Positions 46,791-59,604 of a stretch of DNA of 64,000 nt are shown here, piece by piece. Numbering within the stretch: position 1 is the first letter of the stretch; each line of letters begins with the position of its first letter. This DNA comes from Zingiber officinale (Eukaryota > Streptophyta > Magnoliopsida > Zingiberales > Zingiberaceae). The translations under genes were made by a program, and so were the position numbers. The stretch is from positions 33,032,636-33,096,635 of the forward strand of contig NC_056002.1 in assembly GCF_018446385.1 (NCBI RefSeq), in the 5' to 3' direction. The notes beneath the pieces were generated by a model. The model searched no databases and had not been told where the DNA came from. It saw nothing but the letters and a program-made list of their open reading frames with translations.

Positions 46791-47489
46791 AAATTATTTT
46801 ATGAATTTATAATTTTAATTTTTTAATATAATAATCTGGAACCAAGAACTGAACTATGAACCGATGATTTCGAATTATGATTCATAACCGTCTTGGATAG
46901 TTAAGATTAAGGGTCGACTTGTCAAGAATCGTCGAACCGGCAGTTCTGAATCGGTGAACAACGTTTCTGAACCTTCGAACCAATGGTTCCGAACCATCGA
47001 ACCATCGGTTCCAAAGCATCGATTCTAAACTGTCGAACTATCGATTCCGAACCAAAGCCGGGTCTAAGCGTAGATGGATCTGACAAACAATCCAACGTCA
47101 TAAGTTTTTCAAACTCCCCAGATGTAATGTGGGGATTGTTGGATATTTTTCTTTAAGAAAATATGAGTATATTGATCTTCGGTGTTGAGATCCAATAGTT
47201 GGGCCCGATTAGTCATCTCGACGATGAGTCAATGACTCTAATCGGTAGAACTTGGTATGGCGATGTGGACATTGTCTCATTTATACTCTCGACATCCTCT
47301 TTCGATTATCAAAGCACCCCTCCTGATAAGAGACATACCTTTCTTGGTATCGTCGCTATCTACATAATCTCGTCGGTCGTCGAGTTATCCCTTCAGATAT
47401 CGACACAGTCCCTTTGAGTAAACTTATTCCTAAGGATAAGAGCATTAAGGTTGAGGTGAAAACTAGACCTTATTTCCTTAAGACGATAA
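46791..47489. other. Intergenic with a GAACC/GGTTC mosaic
   Basis: 46850-47060 repeats GAACCATCGGTTC and near forms about ten times in both directions. Subterminal regions of some hAT-like elements look like this, but no ends are clear. 47100-47489 has no supported gene; a short ORF at 47199-47417 has no motif. Confidence 0.4.
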
Positions 47490-47547
47490 AGGAGGAGGGT
47501 TGCGTTAGGTTGCCAGCCAGCGTCAAACTATGACAAATATTCAATGA

Positions 47548-48381
47548 ATGAATCCATTAAACTATTGTGCTAATGCTAGATTGTTCCCCGGAAGGAACGC
47601 GTTGCAGGGTCCGACTGTAACGTCTCAGCAAGGACCGCTACATCTCCAGAACTCGGGTGTAGTAATAAATATGCAAGAGTTCGCGTTACAGGGCCCGACT
47701 GTAACGTCTCAGCAAGGACCGCTACATCTCTATGAGAACTTGGGTGTAGTGTTAAATAGGCAAAAGTTCTCACACCATAGGTTAGATAAGAACAAATATG
47801 ATAGGAAAACTAATAATTTAAGATTTGGAACATGGAATATAGGAACTCTCACTGGTAAATCAATGGAGGTAGTAGATATGATGATTAGGAGAAAAATTAA
47901 TATTTTGTGTGTACAAGAGACAAAATGGATAGGCGAGAAGGTAAAAATGATAGAGAACTCGGGTTTTAAGTTATGGTACACTGGAAAGAGTAAAGCAAGA
48001 AATGGAGTGAGTATCATTATAGATAATTTGTTAAAGGATGAAGTTGTAGGAATAGTTAGAAAAGGGGATAGAATTATAGCCCTTAAGATAATAGTGGCAA
48101 AAGAAATTATGAATATAATTAGCGTATATGCACCACAAGTAGGATTAGATGAAGCTACCAAATCAAGATTTTGGGAGGACTTAGATGAAATATTACAAAA
48201 TATTCCACCAAATGAAATAATTTTAATAGGAGGTGATCTAAATGGGCATGTCGGAATGAAAAATGAGGAATATGAGAGAGTACATGGGAGTTATGGGTTT
48301 GGAACGAGAAATGAGGAAGGGAAAACTATATTATATTTTGCGATAGCATATGACCTTATATTAGCTAATACGTTTTTTTAA
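47548..48381 (+). pseudogene. LINE endonuclease domain (APE type)
   Basis: From about residue 90: FGTWNIGTLTGKS, VQETKWIGEK, GVSIIID, SVYAPQVG and GGDLNGHVG are the apurinic-endonuclease-like motifs of RTE LINEs that nick target DNA. The first 60 residues come from the 84 bp duplication and are probably 5' UTR. The domain is cut short by a frameshift in a T-run near 48372-48380; its expected last strand and the SxIDF/H motif appear in the next frame (SQIDFLMVR, near 48430). Confidence 0.85.
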
Positions 48382-48445
48382 GAAAAGAGAAGAACACTTA
48401 GTCACATTCAAAAGTGGGAATAATAAATCTCAAATTGACTTTCTT

Positions 48446-50107
48446 ATGGTTAGGAAGAAGGATAGAAAGATTTGTAAAGATTGCAAAGTCATTCCTGGAG
48501 AAAGCTTAACTACCCAACATAGGGTAGTAGTGTTGGATATACGCCTCAAACATAGTATCAATAGAAAGAAAATATATACAATTCCTAGAATTAAGTGGTG
48601 GAAGTTAAAGGATGGAAAACAAAATATATTTAAGGAGAAGGTAGAAGTACAAGCATTAGGTGAAATATACGATGACTCTAATACAACATGAGATAAGATG
48701 GTATCAAAGTTGAAAATAGTAGCTAAGAGTGTACTCGGTGAGTCAAAGAGACATGCACCACTAAGTAAAGAATCTTGGTGGTGGAATGAGAAAGTACAAG
48801 AGAAAGTGAAGAAAAAACGAATAGCTTATAAGGAATTATATATTTGTAAGAATGAGGAAAACTTAAAAAAATATACAATAGCCAAGAAAGAAGCTAAAAA
48901 AGTAGTGAGTGAAGCAGAAAATGAAACTTTTGAACGGTTATATCGAAAATTAGATACAAAAGAAGGGGAAAGAGACATTTATAGAATAGCTAAAATGAGA
49001 GAAAGAAAAACAAGAGATCTTAGCCAAATAAAATGTATTAAAGATGAATGTAATAGGATATTAGTAAATGATGGAGAAATAAAAGAGCGGTGGAAGAGGT
49101 ATTTTTATCAACTTTTTAATGAAGGTTTAGGTGACCAACTTAACTTAGGTAATTTAATTAGGTCAAATGAGCATAGAAATTTTAATTTTTATCGTAGAAT
49201 TCAAACATCAGAAGTAAAACAAACTTTAAATAAGATGCACAATGGAAAAGTCGTTGGACCAGATGATATTCCGATAGAGGTATGGAAGTGTTTAGGGAAA
49301 CAAGGTATTGAATGACTTACAAAATTATTTAACATGATATTGAAAACGAAAAGAATGTCTGATCAATGGAGGATAAGTACTCTAGTTCCCTTATATAAGA
49401 ACAAGGGAGACATACAAAATTGTGCAAACTATAGGGGTATTAAACTAATGAGTCATACTATGAAACTTTGGGAAAAAGTAATAGAAAAAATATTAAGGAA
49501 GGAGACCACAGTGACAAAAAATCAATTTGGGTTTATGCCTGGAAGGTCGACAATAAAAACTATACATCTCCTTAGACAATTAATTGAAAAATATCGGGAG
49601 CAAAAACAAGATCTACACATGGTATTCATTGACTTAGAAAAAGCTTATGATAGAGTCCCAAGAGAAATTATATGGAGAATTTTAGAAAAGAGAGGTGTTA
49701 GCATAACATATATTGAACTAATTAAGGATATGTATGAGGATGTAACGACCAGAGTAAAGACTTCAGGCGGAGTAACTGAAGCATTTCCAATAAAGATAGG
49801 GTTAAATCAAGGATCAGCCCTAAGTCCCTATCTTTTTACACTAATTATGGACGAACTCACTACGCACATTCAAGACACAGTACCGTGGTGCATGTTGTTT
49901 GCAGATGATATTATTTTGGTAGATGAGACACGTGAAGGAGTAAATGCTAAGCTAGAATCTTGGAGGGAAACACTAGAAGGGAAAGGTTTTAAGCTTAGTA
50001 GATTAAAGACAGAATATATGGAATTTAAGTTTAGCAATATTAGAAGTAATGAAACAATTGTTAAGATAGGAGAGGACGAGTTGCCTTGGAGAGATTTAAA
50101 TATTTAG
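48446..50107 (+). pseudogene. LINE reverse transcriptase region
   Basis: Frame 2 carries a Lys-rich linker and then [73 protein letters not shown] and the active site FADD (near 49905). Two in-frame TGA stops (48689-48691, 49313-49315) split it. A frameshift near 50105 moves the C-terminal part (GRPKKTWLATI) to another frame at 50167-50643. Confidence 0.9.
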
Positions 50108-50670
50108 GATCATTTTTAAAAATGATGGAGGATTGAGAGACGTCTTACATAGAATCAAGCGGAATAGTGAAATGGAGGAGAGCGGTGTTTTATGTGATCG
50201 TAAAGTACCTCTTAAACTTAAAGGAAGGTTCTATAAAACCACTGTTAGACCTGCTATGTTATATGGAAACTATGACTCGAGCACATGAGCATAAGATGAG
50301 AGTTGCAGAGATGAGGATGTTAAGGTGGATGTGTGGACATACGAAGATGGACAAAATAAGGAATGAGAGTATTAGAGAGAAAGTCCGAGTTGCATCTATT
50401 GAGGACAAACTCCGAGAGACACGTTTAAGATGGTACGGAGATGTACTTAGACGACCAATTAATGTTCCAGTTAGGCAATGTGAAACTATGATAAACATGC
50501 ATATCAAACGAGGAAGAGGAAGACCAAAAAAAACTTGGTTAGCAACAATAAAACAAGATAAAATTTATTTAAATATATATGATGATATAATAGGAGATAG
50601 AGCTCAATGGTGTAAAAGGATTCATACAGCCGACCCCACCTAGTGGGAAAAGGCTTGTTTGTTGTTGATA

Positions 50671-51669
50671 TTCCTCTGCCCAAGTGCTTATAATTTATTG
50701 ACAATCATCTACAAGATACAACAACTTGCATTTCGAAATTGGAGCACTCCAAATTTTGAGTCTTGTCAAACTTTTGAAGCCTTGAAACTCTTAAAAGAGG
50801 AGAGAGAGAAGAGAATCCAGAAAAAAATTCATAACTTGAGAATTGAGTGTTTTGAGTAGAAGGAATGATGTTTATTTTATAGGAATGAAGGGTTACTCTC
50901 AAGAGCTGAAAGGTTTCTTCCAAGAGGTGAAAGGATATGAGATGTATCTTTTCCCTTAAAACTTTTCACTTAAACATTTTCATTATGATTAATTAATTTA
51001 ATTGATTAATATAATTAAATACGCACTCAAGTTAACGTTCATCTATGAATCCAACTCAATATATGAATCAAATTTCCATCCGATTATATCATACTAACCC
51101 TTCATTAGACATTAATTTCTGATTCATTCAAAAAATTATTTACGACAATTTACTCATGAAATAGTCGTCTTATCCTTACTGGTCACCAAACCAATTTTCC
51201 AATAGGGAATTCATCTCACTCCTTACCATCGCACCATAGCATGGGGGCCGGGGTGATTTGGGTGAAGCAAGCAAAGGAGGTTCCCAGCTGAAATTTTCGA
51301 TCTTTTTCAATTTGATTTTGCTTCTCCTATCCAACCCTAAATATTTCAATCTTGGTCTGGTTCAACCAATTTTTTTTTTTAAAAAAAAGGCATAATTCGC
51401 TGGTCACAATCACTGATAGCTTTGGCTGTGCATTGCAAATACAAGTCTTCTTTATCTACTACTTTTATGTACATCCACATGATCAATAGCATTTGGAATC
51501 ATGAGCATATGATTTTGGGTTTTATATAAGAAATTTCTATGGCCTAACTGATGAACTTTGTATAACAAATCTTTCACTTCGACAAATCAAAGAAGTGGGA
51601 GATGCATTTGAAATGGCTTGAAGATAGCACCTTGGAATAACTCGAAGCCGGAAGAGAATGTTTGCCTTG
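50671..51669. other. Intergenic, no gene supported
   Basis: 50700-51220 is AT-rich with phrases such as GAAGGGTTACTCTCAAGAGC that recall copia LTRs, but no paired ends were found. 51220-51669 shows only the 3' flank of the - strand gene that follows. Confidence 0.4.
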
Positions 51670-54125
51670 TCAAGCTCTTGGCCATTGAGGACTGACAACC
51701 TGCAGAAGCAAAGCAATAGATAGAAATGAGAATACAGTAGCATTGTACTGTCGTCTGTCATCGCTCTCAACTATATTGTAGTGTTTCAAAAATGAAGAGG
51801 AAGAGGAATCCTTCATTTGAGCAAAACTTTTAACTCTCTTTTTTAGAGATTTTTGATAGTTTTTAGCAATTTTTAGCCCAAAGGAGGAGGAAAAAGGAAC
51901 CCTACACTCCTACCTTATAGGAACACAAAATAGATGGATGCACAAAATAGGAACACAAGATATGCACAAAGATATCTTCGATGTAGAACAAACCTCTAAC
52001 GTGCTGAATGTTATTCTCATCCGACTTGCTACGAGCGATGGTTCCTCTGCACTGCCGGTCACGGCCATTTGTTCCAGCTGCAGAGTCTTCACTGGTAACC
52101 TGTGCAAACATAGAGGAGTGTAGAATAAAGAACATAACTCAGTTTGCACACTACCAGTCAATTGTTAGCCAGAATAAATAAAAGATGAATAAAGATTTAC
52201 ACGTCCATATGATGCCATAGTAAAGGACGAGTTTCGTCCATAGAATAGAATGAAATGAACTTGGAATGAGATAAAGAAGGGAATGAAATGGAAAAGAAAA
52301 TATGACTGATTTATTCCTTTATTGGGTTGTAGTGACAAAATTGAATAAGGAATAGGGAATCACAATCATAGGAGTTTTTTATTTTTTATAGTCAAATATA
52401 TGAACATTTATTCCATGAATACAAAAACTAGTCCACCATTAATATTTGTGTCATATAGATGAATAATTACAAAATGATTGAGTACACATTAGACCAAATA
52501 CCTCTAGACATGCGAATATCAAACAAAAGTCAATTACATAAAATCCTCAGCAAAAATCATATTTAGAATGTGCCTTAAGTAATCCTTACCATGCCATTCC
52601 CCTCACATAGTAAGCATTTGCGATGATAGCGCAGAACCCTTTCCACTGATGCATAGTTTCAGCTGACACTGGCGGAGTAGATGACCATCTGACTACTGTA
52701 GGAGGTGGTGCGCACAGGATAGTAATAAACACTATACTCAGCCATAGAATGCACTCATTGACCTGTATTAAAAATTATAATGTTTCTAAAAAAAGATGTA
52801 GCAAAATTTAAAATTACGTCAAATTTTATCTTTGAGAAGCACAAAGTACAAGAGCACAAGTATTATGATCATTGTACTTTAGCATGCCACTAATCCACTC
52901 TTTCAAAATAACAAATAGTAGAGTGTGCTAAGCAGCATAAATCCATAGCATAACTAGATGTAAAGTAGTGGTTTTCTTTAAATAGAAGTGTATACTGAGA
53001 ACTGTTAGACAATATTTATCAGTGTTATTGTCAAATTATAATAGATAATAGATAATATGACCTGTCATCACCTGGCCAGCATAGGTCTGATAAAGGTTTG
53101 ATTAAAGGAAGCTTGCAATAGAGTCCAACGAACAGTCAACAAAGTTCAGTTACTGCAGGCCAGTCTGATTCACCTTAAATGAAAGGAGTTAGGTCAAGAT
53201 ACTAAGATCTCAAACAATTCACCTGCAGTGTTTCTGGATTTTTTTTTTTTTTTATCTTAGCTAATCCGAGGAGGAATCTCTTGGAGGTCTGGAATGGAAT
53301 TTCATGCAGGTCCAAAGTGTTGTTAGAGCCTGGGTTGATGGAGAGGTCGAATGTCTCCTTTTTGCCTCTTCCCTGGGAAGGGACCCTCTGGCCTGATTTA
53401 AAGGCCTCGAGATGGATGCCTCCTCAACCAAACAATGACACTTGTCCTGAGAACAGTTGACATATGAGAACCTATGTACATGGTGTGCTGTTCACTTTGA
53501 GTAAGCCAAACCTAGTGGATAAATTTACTCTCATCACATAGTTATATTACAACATGAAGCATTGCTTTCTATGTTGTCAAAGTAGACTACAACTATAGGG
53601 AGGTTACAATCTCAGATAGGTACACAGCGAATCAAAAAAAATAAGAAAGGTAAACGTTGAGCATGGATTATCAAACATGGAAACATCTATGAAAACTCAG
53701 AAAATGAATCAAATACAAAAAGTGATGTCATTTGAATAAGATCTCACCTCCTTGGTGACAATTTCCAACTTCACAGTGGTTCCTCCATAATCAGTTTGAA
53801 GTCCCTCAACCTCAGCACCAGAATCTTTGATATTTATAAGTTCCTGTCTCAATCCTTCATCAGTACAGCCAAGAGCATATGCATTCACTCCAGCAGAGAT
53901 GAATTCCTGATCAATTTAGAGAGATGTGTCGGTTGAGGAAAAAACCATGAATCTATCTGTGCGCTTTGGATCAATTTTGTCCAATAACTGTGATAAATGG
54001 CATACTTTAAGGTTGTCACCACTTCCGCGATCAATTACATTTCGGTACCGCTTGAACAAACTTATGGCGATGTTTCTGGAAGAGCGATAGTCCTGATCCG
54101 ATGAAGCATTACTATCCCAATGACA
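51670..54125 (-). CDS. Conserved plant protein of unknown name, C-terminal 195 aa in five exons
   Basis: I do not recognise a named family, though the residues feel like a well-conserved plant protein. Coding exons by eye: 54006-54125, 53748-53906, 52590-52762, 51994-52099, 51670-51699, all GT-AG and in frame (588 nt with stop). Content: a basic stretch (SRNIAISLFKRYRNVIDRG), a segment NAYALGCTDEGLRQEL, then a hydrophobic stretch (CILWLSIVFITILCAPPP) that could be one membrane span, then WKGFCAIIANAYYVRGMAWL, LPVKTLQLEQMAV and a C-end VSPQWPRA. The start is not resolved: exon 54006-54125 opens in phase 0 without ATG, and the GC-rich region 55307-55540 looks like a first exon with donor AAGAG/GTATTT but does not join in frame. 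That region may be 5' UTR, or an exon between was missed. Upstream is a site II promoter. Confidence 0.75.
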
Positions 54126-55306
54126 CTGCAAAGCGACTACGAATATGTAAGTACATGAGATCATTAAATGATTTAAAAATTTCATTTCCATTTGTACAAT
54201 GATATGCTGAAAAAGAATATAATATGAATTTCCAATAAGATACAGACAAGCAAGTTTTTCCTGACTCCTTCATTTGGGGACCTACAGTGGTGAATGATTC
54301 TTGTTCTACACCTATGAGACTTTATGCTCGAAAGCATCCGAAATCTTTGTATGCATGATATATCAAGAGGATGCTGGAAAGGTCTTATGCTGTTTGAGTT
54401 ATAAGTATGTTGGCTGCTGCTGCCCATATTATGTGGCACATATGTCTTTGTATTTCCATCTATCCAATGATTCTGAAATGATCGAACTTGATGTACTGTC
54501 AGCATGTTTAAGTTCATATGGACAAGAACTTCCTTTAACAATATAGCCCTAGAAAGTACAATTCTTTCTCAATAGATAACAAATAATTCATCAAGTTGTA
54601 GCTCCTTCCAACTGCACATGAAAATGAAAAGCATTACTACATTTACACAGACATGCATTATACAGGATCTATATTCACTGCATCTTTTTACTCCAACAGA
54701 TTACATGCCAACAAAGAAAAAAACATATACGAAACTCTGCATTTATGCCAGGAATAGTTGACACCATCTAAAATTCAGGAGTATTACTCTGCATTTTAAT
54801 ATATGAGTCACATAACATATAGTTATAGAGCTTAAATCACATGCAGTAACTTGCAAAATCCAATTGTTAAATTAGACAAAGCTTCAAGTATCAAGGGATC
54901 TCAGACGATCGAACACGATTGCAGCTAGTAATCAATTCAACTACTTAAAATTTCCATATAAAATTTCACAAACCTATGAAAATGGAACAGCAATCAGCTA
55001 GTTATTCACTAATACATTACTCTGCATATCATGCATAGAAATCTGTACCTTCAGCCGAATCCAGAATGAAGCATCAGATGGCAAACAAAAACTATACGAT
55101 CAAACCAAGATTATAACTTGAATAATAAATAAATCAGATACACAATGCCAACGTTAAGATCTACAAAGAGTCGGTCCGCGTTACCGCGAGCTAGACAACG
55201 TCGTCGATTGGAATTTATATATATTCAAAGAAATTCAAACCAAAATACAAGTTGCTAACCAAGCGAGGAGCAATCGAGCGATATCAATGAGTGGAAGAAC
55301 CAAATA

Positions 55307-55540
55307 CCTCTTTTGTTGGCCGTATCTACGGCTTCGCAAGGCTGCCACGGCAGCGAGGAGGAGGACGTAAGGAGACCCCTCCTTCCCTTCACTCTCTCTC
55401 CGCGACCACAAGATACGAATGGCGAAGGAAACGAAGAGGCAAGGAGAGGCGGGGAAGAGCGGAGAGGCCGCCCTCGCTCGGGCTTTCGCTCTCACGGCAT
55501 CAGAAGGAAGCCGCCCGAGGAACTAGGATGAGACAACGAC
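55307..55540 (-). other. Probable first exon (5' UTR or unclear coding) of the unnamed gene
   Basis: GC-rich, ends in a good splice donor (AAGAG then GTATTT, at 55306). The open frame on the - strand (55235-55495) runs past the donor and does not match the frame of the next known exon, so it may be non-coding. Confidence 0.4.
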
Positions 55541-55545
55541 GTAGA

Positions 55546-55591
55546 TGGGCCGGCCTTATAGTGAATGGGCCTGCCCAATATTCTCGGCCCA
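55546..55591 (-). promoter_or_regulatory. Three site II (TGGGCC/GGCCCA) motifs
   Basis: TGGGCC at 55546-55551 and 55566-55571, GGCCCA at 55586-55591, evenly about 20 bp apart and just upstream of the proposed first exon. Clusters of this kind bind TCP factors and mark plant housekeeping and organelle-related genes. Confidence 0.55.
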
Positions 55592-55599
55592 TTTGCTTT

Positions 55600-56438
55600 T
55601 GGGGAAGTTTCCAATTTGCCACTTTAAAATCTTAATAATTTACCCTTTGAAAAATGTGTAAAATTTCACTATAAGATCAAATGCCTATTAGCCATTTGTG
55701 GCTTCTGGAGTTCTGGCACATGCATTACTGTAAATATTATAAATTATAAGGGCTTCGTTATAAATACACCCTCATGAAAAATGAAAATCTCACAAATGGT
55801 TCTTATTACAATAAAGGTAATTTAAAAAATATTTCTATACTTTTTTTTCTACTAAATGAATAATTTAAATGATAATTTAAAAGATAAAAGATTATTTGAG
55901 GTAAAAAACAATCGTCTCTGGATACAAATCCTCTCCTAACCACTAACTCACTCTTCGTGGGCTTATAAGGTCAACGAAGAGAGAGAATTTCACAAAGTAA
56001 ATTTTTCCTAATTTGTTGTAGCATGAGATCAGAAGGGGAGCCTAACTAATCATGCAAACAACCTCTTATAAAAATAAAAAGAGACAAAACTATAAACAAT
56101 TGATCCAATGTGATATAATCCTTACCCAAAATACCACATTGATCTTTTCCAAAACTCCGAATAACAGAAGTTTCGTACATCAGACCATCTTTTATTTATT
56201 GTAGCATGAGATCATACGGGAATCTTGTAACATGATCGTCGAAGTTAATGCAAGTTCCATAACAACATAATACCTACACACAATAAACACAAGGTCTGGA
56301 ATTTCCTACATCCAACAAATCTACTAGAGGATGAACAGTTGAGACTCCCAAACCACCTAATTAAAGTTCAGAATACGAGTTATAAAACACTGATCTAGCT
56401 AGTAGTACAAACATACATGTCTAATATAAATGATACCA
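55600..56438. other. Intergenic between the unnamed gene and H2A.Z, no gene seen
   Basis: AT-rich. A short phrase TGTAGCATGAGATCA occurs twice (about 56017 and 56199). Probably holds the promoter of the left gene and the 3' UTR of H2A.Z; TTTATT (AATAAA on the - strand) near 56192 could be its polyadenylation signal. Confidence 0.45.
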
Positions 56439-58447
56439 TCACTCCTTGGAAGACTTGTTGATGAGAGATTTGTGGATGTGGGGGATAACTCCGCCGCCCG
56501 CAATTGTGCCCTTGATGAGGGTGTCTAGCTCCTCATCCCCTCGAATGGCTAGTTGAAGGTGGCGCGGCGTGATTCGCTTCACCTTGAGATCCTTGCTTGC
56601 ATTCCCTGCGAGCTCCAACACTTCCGCTGTTAGATACTCTAGTATTGCAGCTGAGTACACAGCTGCAGTGGCACCGACACGGCCATTTGCTTGAATCCTT
56701 GACTTCAGCTGCCGATGAATACGGCCAACAGGAAACTGCAGACAACATGTAGGTATCAGATAGATATTACGCTTTTTTTTCTCACAACATTTATTCAATA
56801 GACAAGTAATAAGTAAATTTGAACTATCCTGACTTTGGGTTATTGACTTCTGAGTAGTCGCCAGACAACACCATTAATCAAAGATCCAAAAATGCAAGCA
56901 GCTTCATAGAAAGACACAACATGATCCCTATAACAAGAAGAGCAGTTTTATTTTGCCTCTACCTGTCTTTGCATCATGGATCCGAATGTATTTCCTCTCT
57001 CCTATTAGCCTATTCTCACCTTTGATCAGGTATTAGGCTTACAACTACTTGTTCCATAATTAGCAACGACATTATGCCCAAAAATGTTCTGGGAATCATG
57101 TTCTGCAAAATGAATTGCTAAAAAAATTGTATATTTCAATCCATGTAACAACATTGTTGGGAGGCGTTTGCCCTTGTCACTTCCACACACATCAGGAAAT
57201 AGTTTCGCATCCCATGTGGTATATGGACACATCTTAGTCAAGACTAAAAAACAATTATATAACAATAAAAACGGTTTCTTGCTCAGCATTGCTATAATTA
57301 AATTTATTTAATCCATCTCTCGCATACTTAACTCCTTTATTTAGACTTTCCCCTTACAAGTATATACATTGATTTTACATAGAAATACTCAATCTGACTT
57401 ATTCAAGAGTCATACCGATGTACAGAAACTTATACACAAATCCAAGACTTATTGGCTGCAAATACGACTGTACAACCTACAAATTCTGTTGGTAAAATAG
57501 GGTGTTAACAAATTCAAGTGAACAAATGATTGACAATTGTTTGATGCTTCCACCTGAATAACTCCATCACAACTTCAATTCTTCTCATTTGTAATAAAAT
57601 CATAATAGACTTGTTAAGGAAGCCGCCACAATGAATTCAAATGAGAAACAAAAAGATGTGTGCCATTAAGGCATGCCTTAGGCACGGTTCCTACAAGAGA
57701 AGGTGCAGAGGCGAACAATAGGGAAAATACTTCCCAAGTTAGTATTTCCTTGGGGGACCGGAAATCCTTGGAGTTTCTTGTTTGACCAGTTCTTTGGAGG
57801 GAAGGAAAGAGGGAGAGAAATTTAAAATTTTACAAAACTATTTGTTCGCAACAAAAGAAATCAAAATAGACTAAACAATAACTTTAAAAATTTTGTATAG
57901 GATTTGCATATGAACAATGTCTTTTCCAATCAAATTAAAGGTTCATGCTAAACTTGGGAAAGATTTCCTAATACATTCCTTCCTCCATTTCAATCAAACA
58001 AAATAGAGGAGGCTAGGGAAATCTTTCAGCTCGTGTTTCCTTCTCTGGAAAAAAAAACACATAATTAAGCTACATAAACAATGGCAATCAACCATTAAAG
58101 ACTATTTAGTCCTCCTGTATGCCTACGGGTGAAAAGGAGAGAACTTTTCTCAACAGAAAAATATAGTGAAAATAGCCACAAAATGATTCTATATACCGTT
58201 CAAGTATAAGTTTTTCTGAGTCTATTGAATGATAAATTACTACCATTCTAGCTGTGTAAACAAATTTCTTCCAAGCGCAGACGAGGATAAGAACGATAAA
58301 AAAGAAGAACAGAGGGAGAATATCCAGTATTACCTGCAACCCAGCACGCGCAGATCGGGAGACTGGCTTCTTCTTGTCCTTATCCTTGTCCCTGTTCGCC
58401 GCCGTCGTCTTCGCTGCGAGAAGCCCCTTCCCTCCCTTGCCCACCAT
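56439..58447 (-). CDS. H2A.Z: Histone variant H2A.Z
   Basis: Replaces H2A in nucleosomes near transcription starts; in plants it is linked to temperature and stress response. Two exons: 58334-58447 and 56439-56735, intron 56736-58333 (1598 bp, GT-AG); 136 aa. Histone fold residues 30-120 include [35 protein letters not shown] and [14 protein letters not shown]. Variant signs are [19 protein letters not shown] and the end NKSSKE, which differ from canonical H2A. The N-tail has [15 protein letters not shown]; most plant relatives I recall have Ala at residue 2, so Val here is a small oddity. A possible second intron in the 5' UTR runs from about 58714 (donor GAAGAG/GTGCAT) to about 58472 (TTTTCAG). 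Confidence 0.97.
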
Positions 58448-59015
58448 TTCTCAACTCCCTAATCACTGAAAACACAGATCAGGACAACAAAAGTCACCGA
58501 ATACCAAATTAATCACGCCATACTGACTCTCCGACGACAAACGAACATCAGAAACAGCACCGAATCAGAGGAAATAAAAAAACCCAGTAAAAAAAAAACC
58601 CCCAAAAAGTATCACCAAAACCAAAGTGAAAGAGCTGCAAGGCGAGATCAGGACACGAATCGATGGAAAATCGTAAGATCCGAGCAAAGCGAAGAAGGAG
58701 AGAAGGGAATGCACCTCTTCTCGTTCGCCTGCCTTCGCTACCTCGAGGGCGAGCGCGATTCTGGAAGGAGGAATAGATAAACGAAAAACCGAGGGGTTAA
58801 AGATAAAAGGCGAGGTAACGAGCGAAGGCAGTTGCTCGTAGGAGGACCAAGATATTTAAGTTCCATAACTACCCTTGTCTTTTGTTCATAATTACGCAGA
58901 GCAGACGCCATAGGAGGAGAAGGAGAAGGAGAAGGAGAAGGGTATGCTTGTAAAAGTAAGAAACTAGGTGGGAAAAGTTTCTTTGACTTCATATTGTGGA
59001 CTTGACCTTAATTAG

Positions 59016-59046
59016 TGGGCCTCAATTCAAATAAGGATCCGGCCCA
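59016..59046 (-). promoter_or_regulatory. Pair of site II motifs upstream of H2A.Z
   Basis: TGGGCC at 59016-59021 and GGCCCA at 59041-59046, about 300 bp beyond the proposed 5' UTR exon. A (GGAGAA)n run at 58913-58942 lies between and reads as a CT-rich stretch on the gene strand. Confidence 0.45.
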
Positions 59047-59604
59047 AATTACTTTTATCAAATTTTAAATTAAAAATAGACATATATATATAAATTATTG
59101 TTTAATAGTAGTAAATATATAATTTTTTACTATTAACTATTTATGTAATTTTTGAAAATTTTACATATTGTTTTTTTGTTTATTTTATTAAAAAACTTGG
59201 TTGGAAGGGCAACTCTAAAGACTAAGTTTTTAGAGATGTTTGTGAAATAAAAAAATACCATGTTTTAGATTTTTATTTTAAAAGTTAATAGTGAAATTTT
59301 AAAATTATTCTTTTCTTTCAAAATTGGAAATGTAGTGGGGACCTAGAAATATTAAATGAAAAATAATAAATAAAGATGTATGATTTAGTAACATCATAAT
59401 TTATTTATTTATTTATTTTAAAGGGTACTATATTTTTCTAGAGCATTGTAATCATTAATTAAATGAACTTTTTTTTATAATCCTCAAGATATTACATCAA
59501 TGACAAGTTAAAAATATAATCTATTATCAAAATACCTCCCTGTAATTTTTTTTTATAGATCCTACATTATCACATGATATATCTTTTATTTATTATTAGT
59601 AGTA

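Larger units (their letters stand above)
47490..50670 (+). mobile_element. RTE-clade LINE, broken copy
   Basis: Encodes endonuclease then reverse transcriptase in one ORF layout, with a short 3' end holding the inverted pair CCCAC-CTA-GTGGG (50635-50645) and TTG repeats, a mark of plant RTE elements. The 5' part (47599-47766) is an 84 bp direct duplication. It is a degenerate copy: the frame changes after the endonuclease (near 48381) and again near 50105, and in-frame stops occur at 48689-48691 and 49313-49315. Near full length (about 3.2 kb). Target duplication not confirmed. Confidence 0.88.

Noticed and set aside
54182-54541. 119 aa - strand ORF as the missing first exon of the unnamed gene
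   Set aside because: No recognisable content, and no donor was found that would join it in frame to 54125.
57700-58050. Possible MITE in the H2A.Z intron
   Set aside because: Both sides are rich in similar GGAAA/TTTCC phrases, but I could not find clean ends or a duplication.
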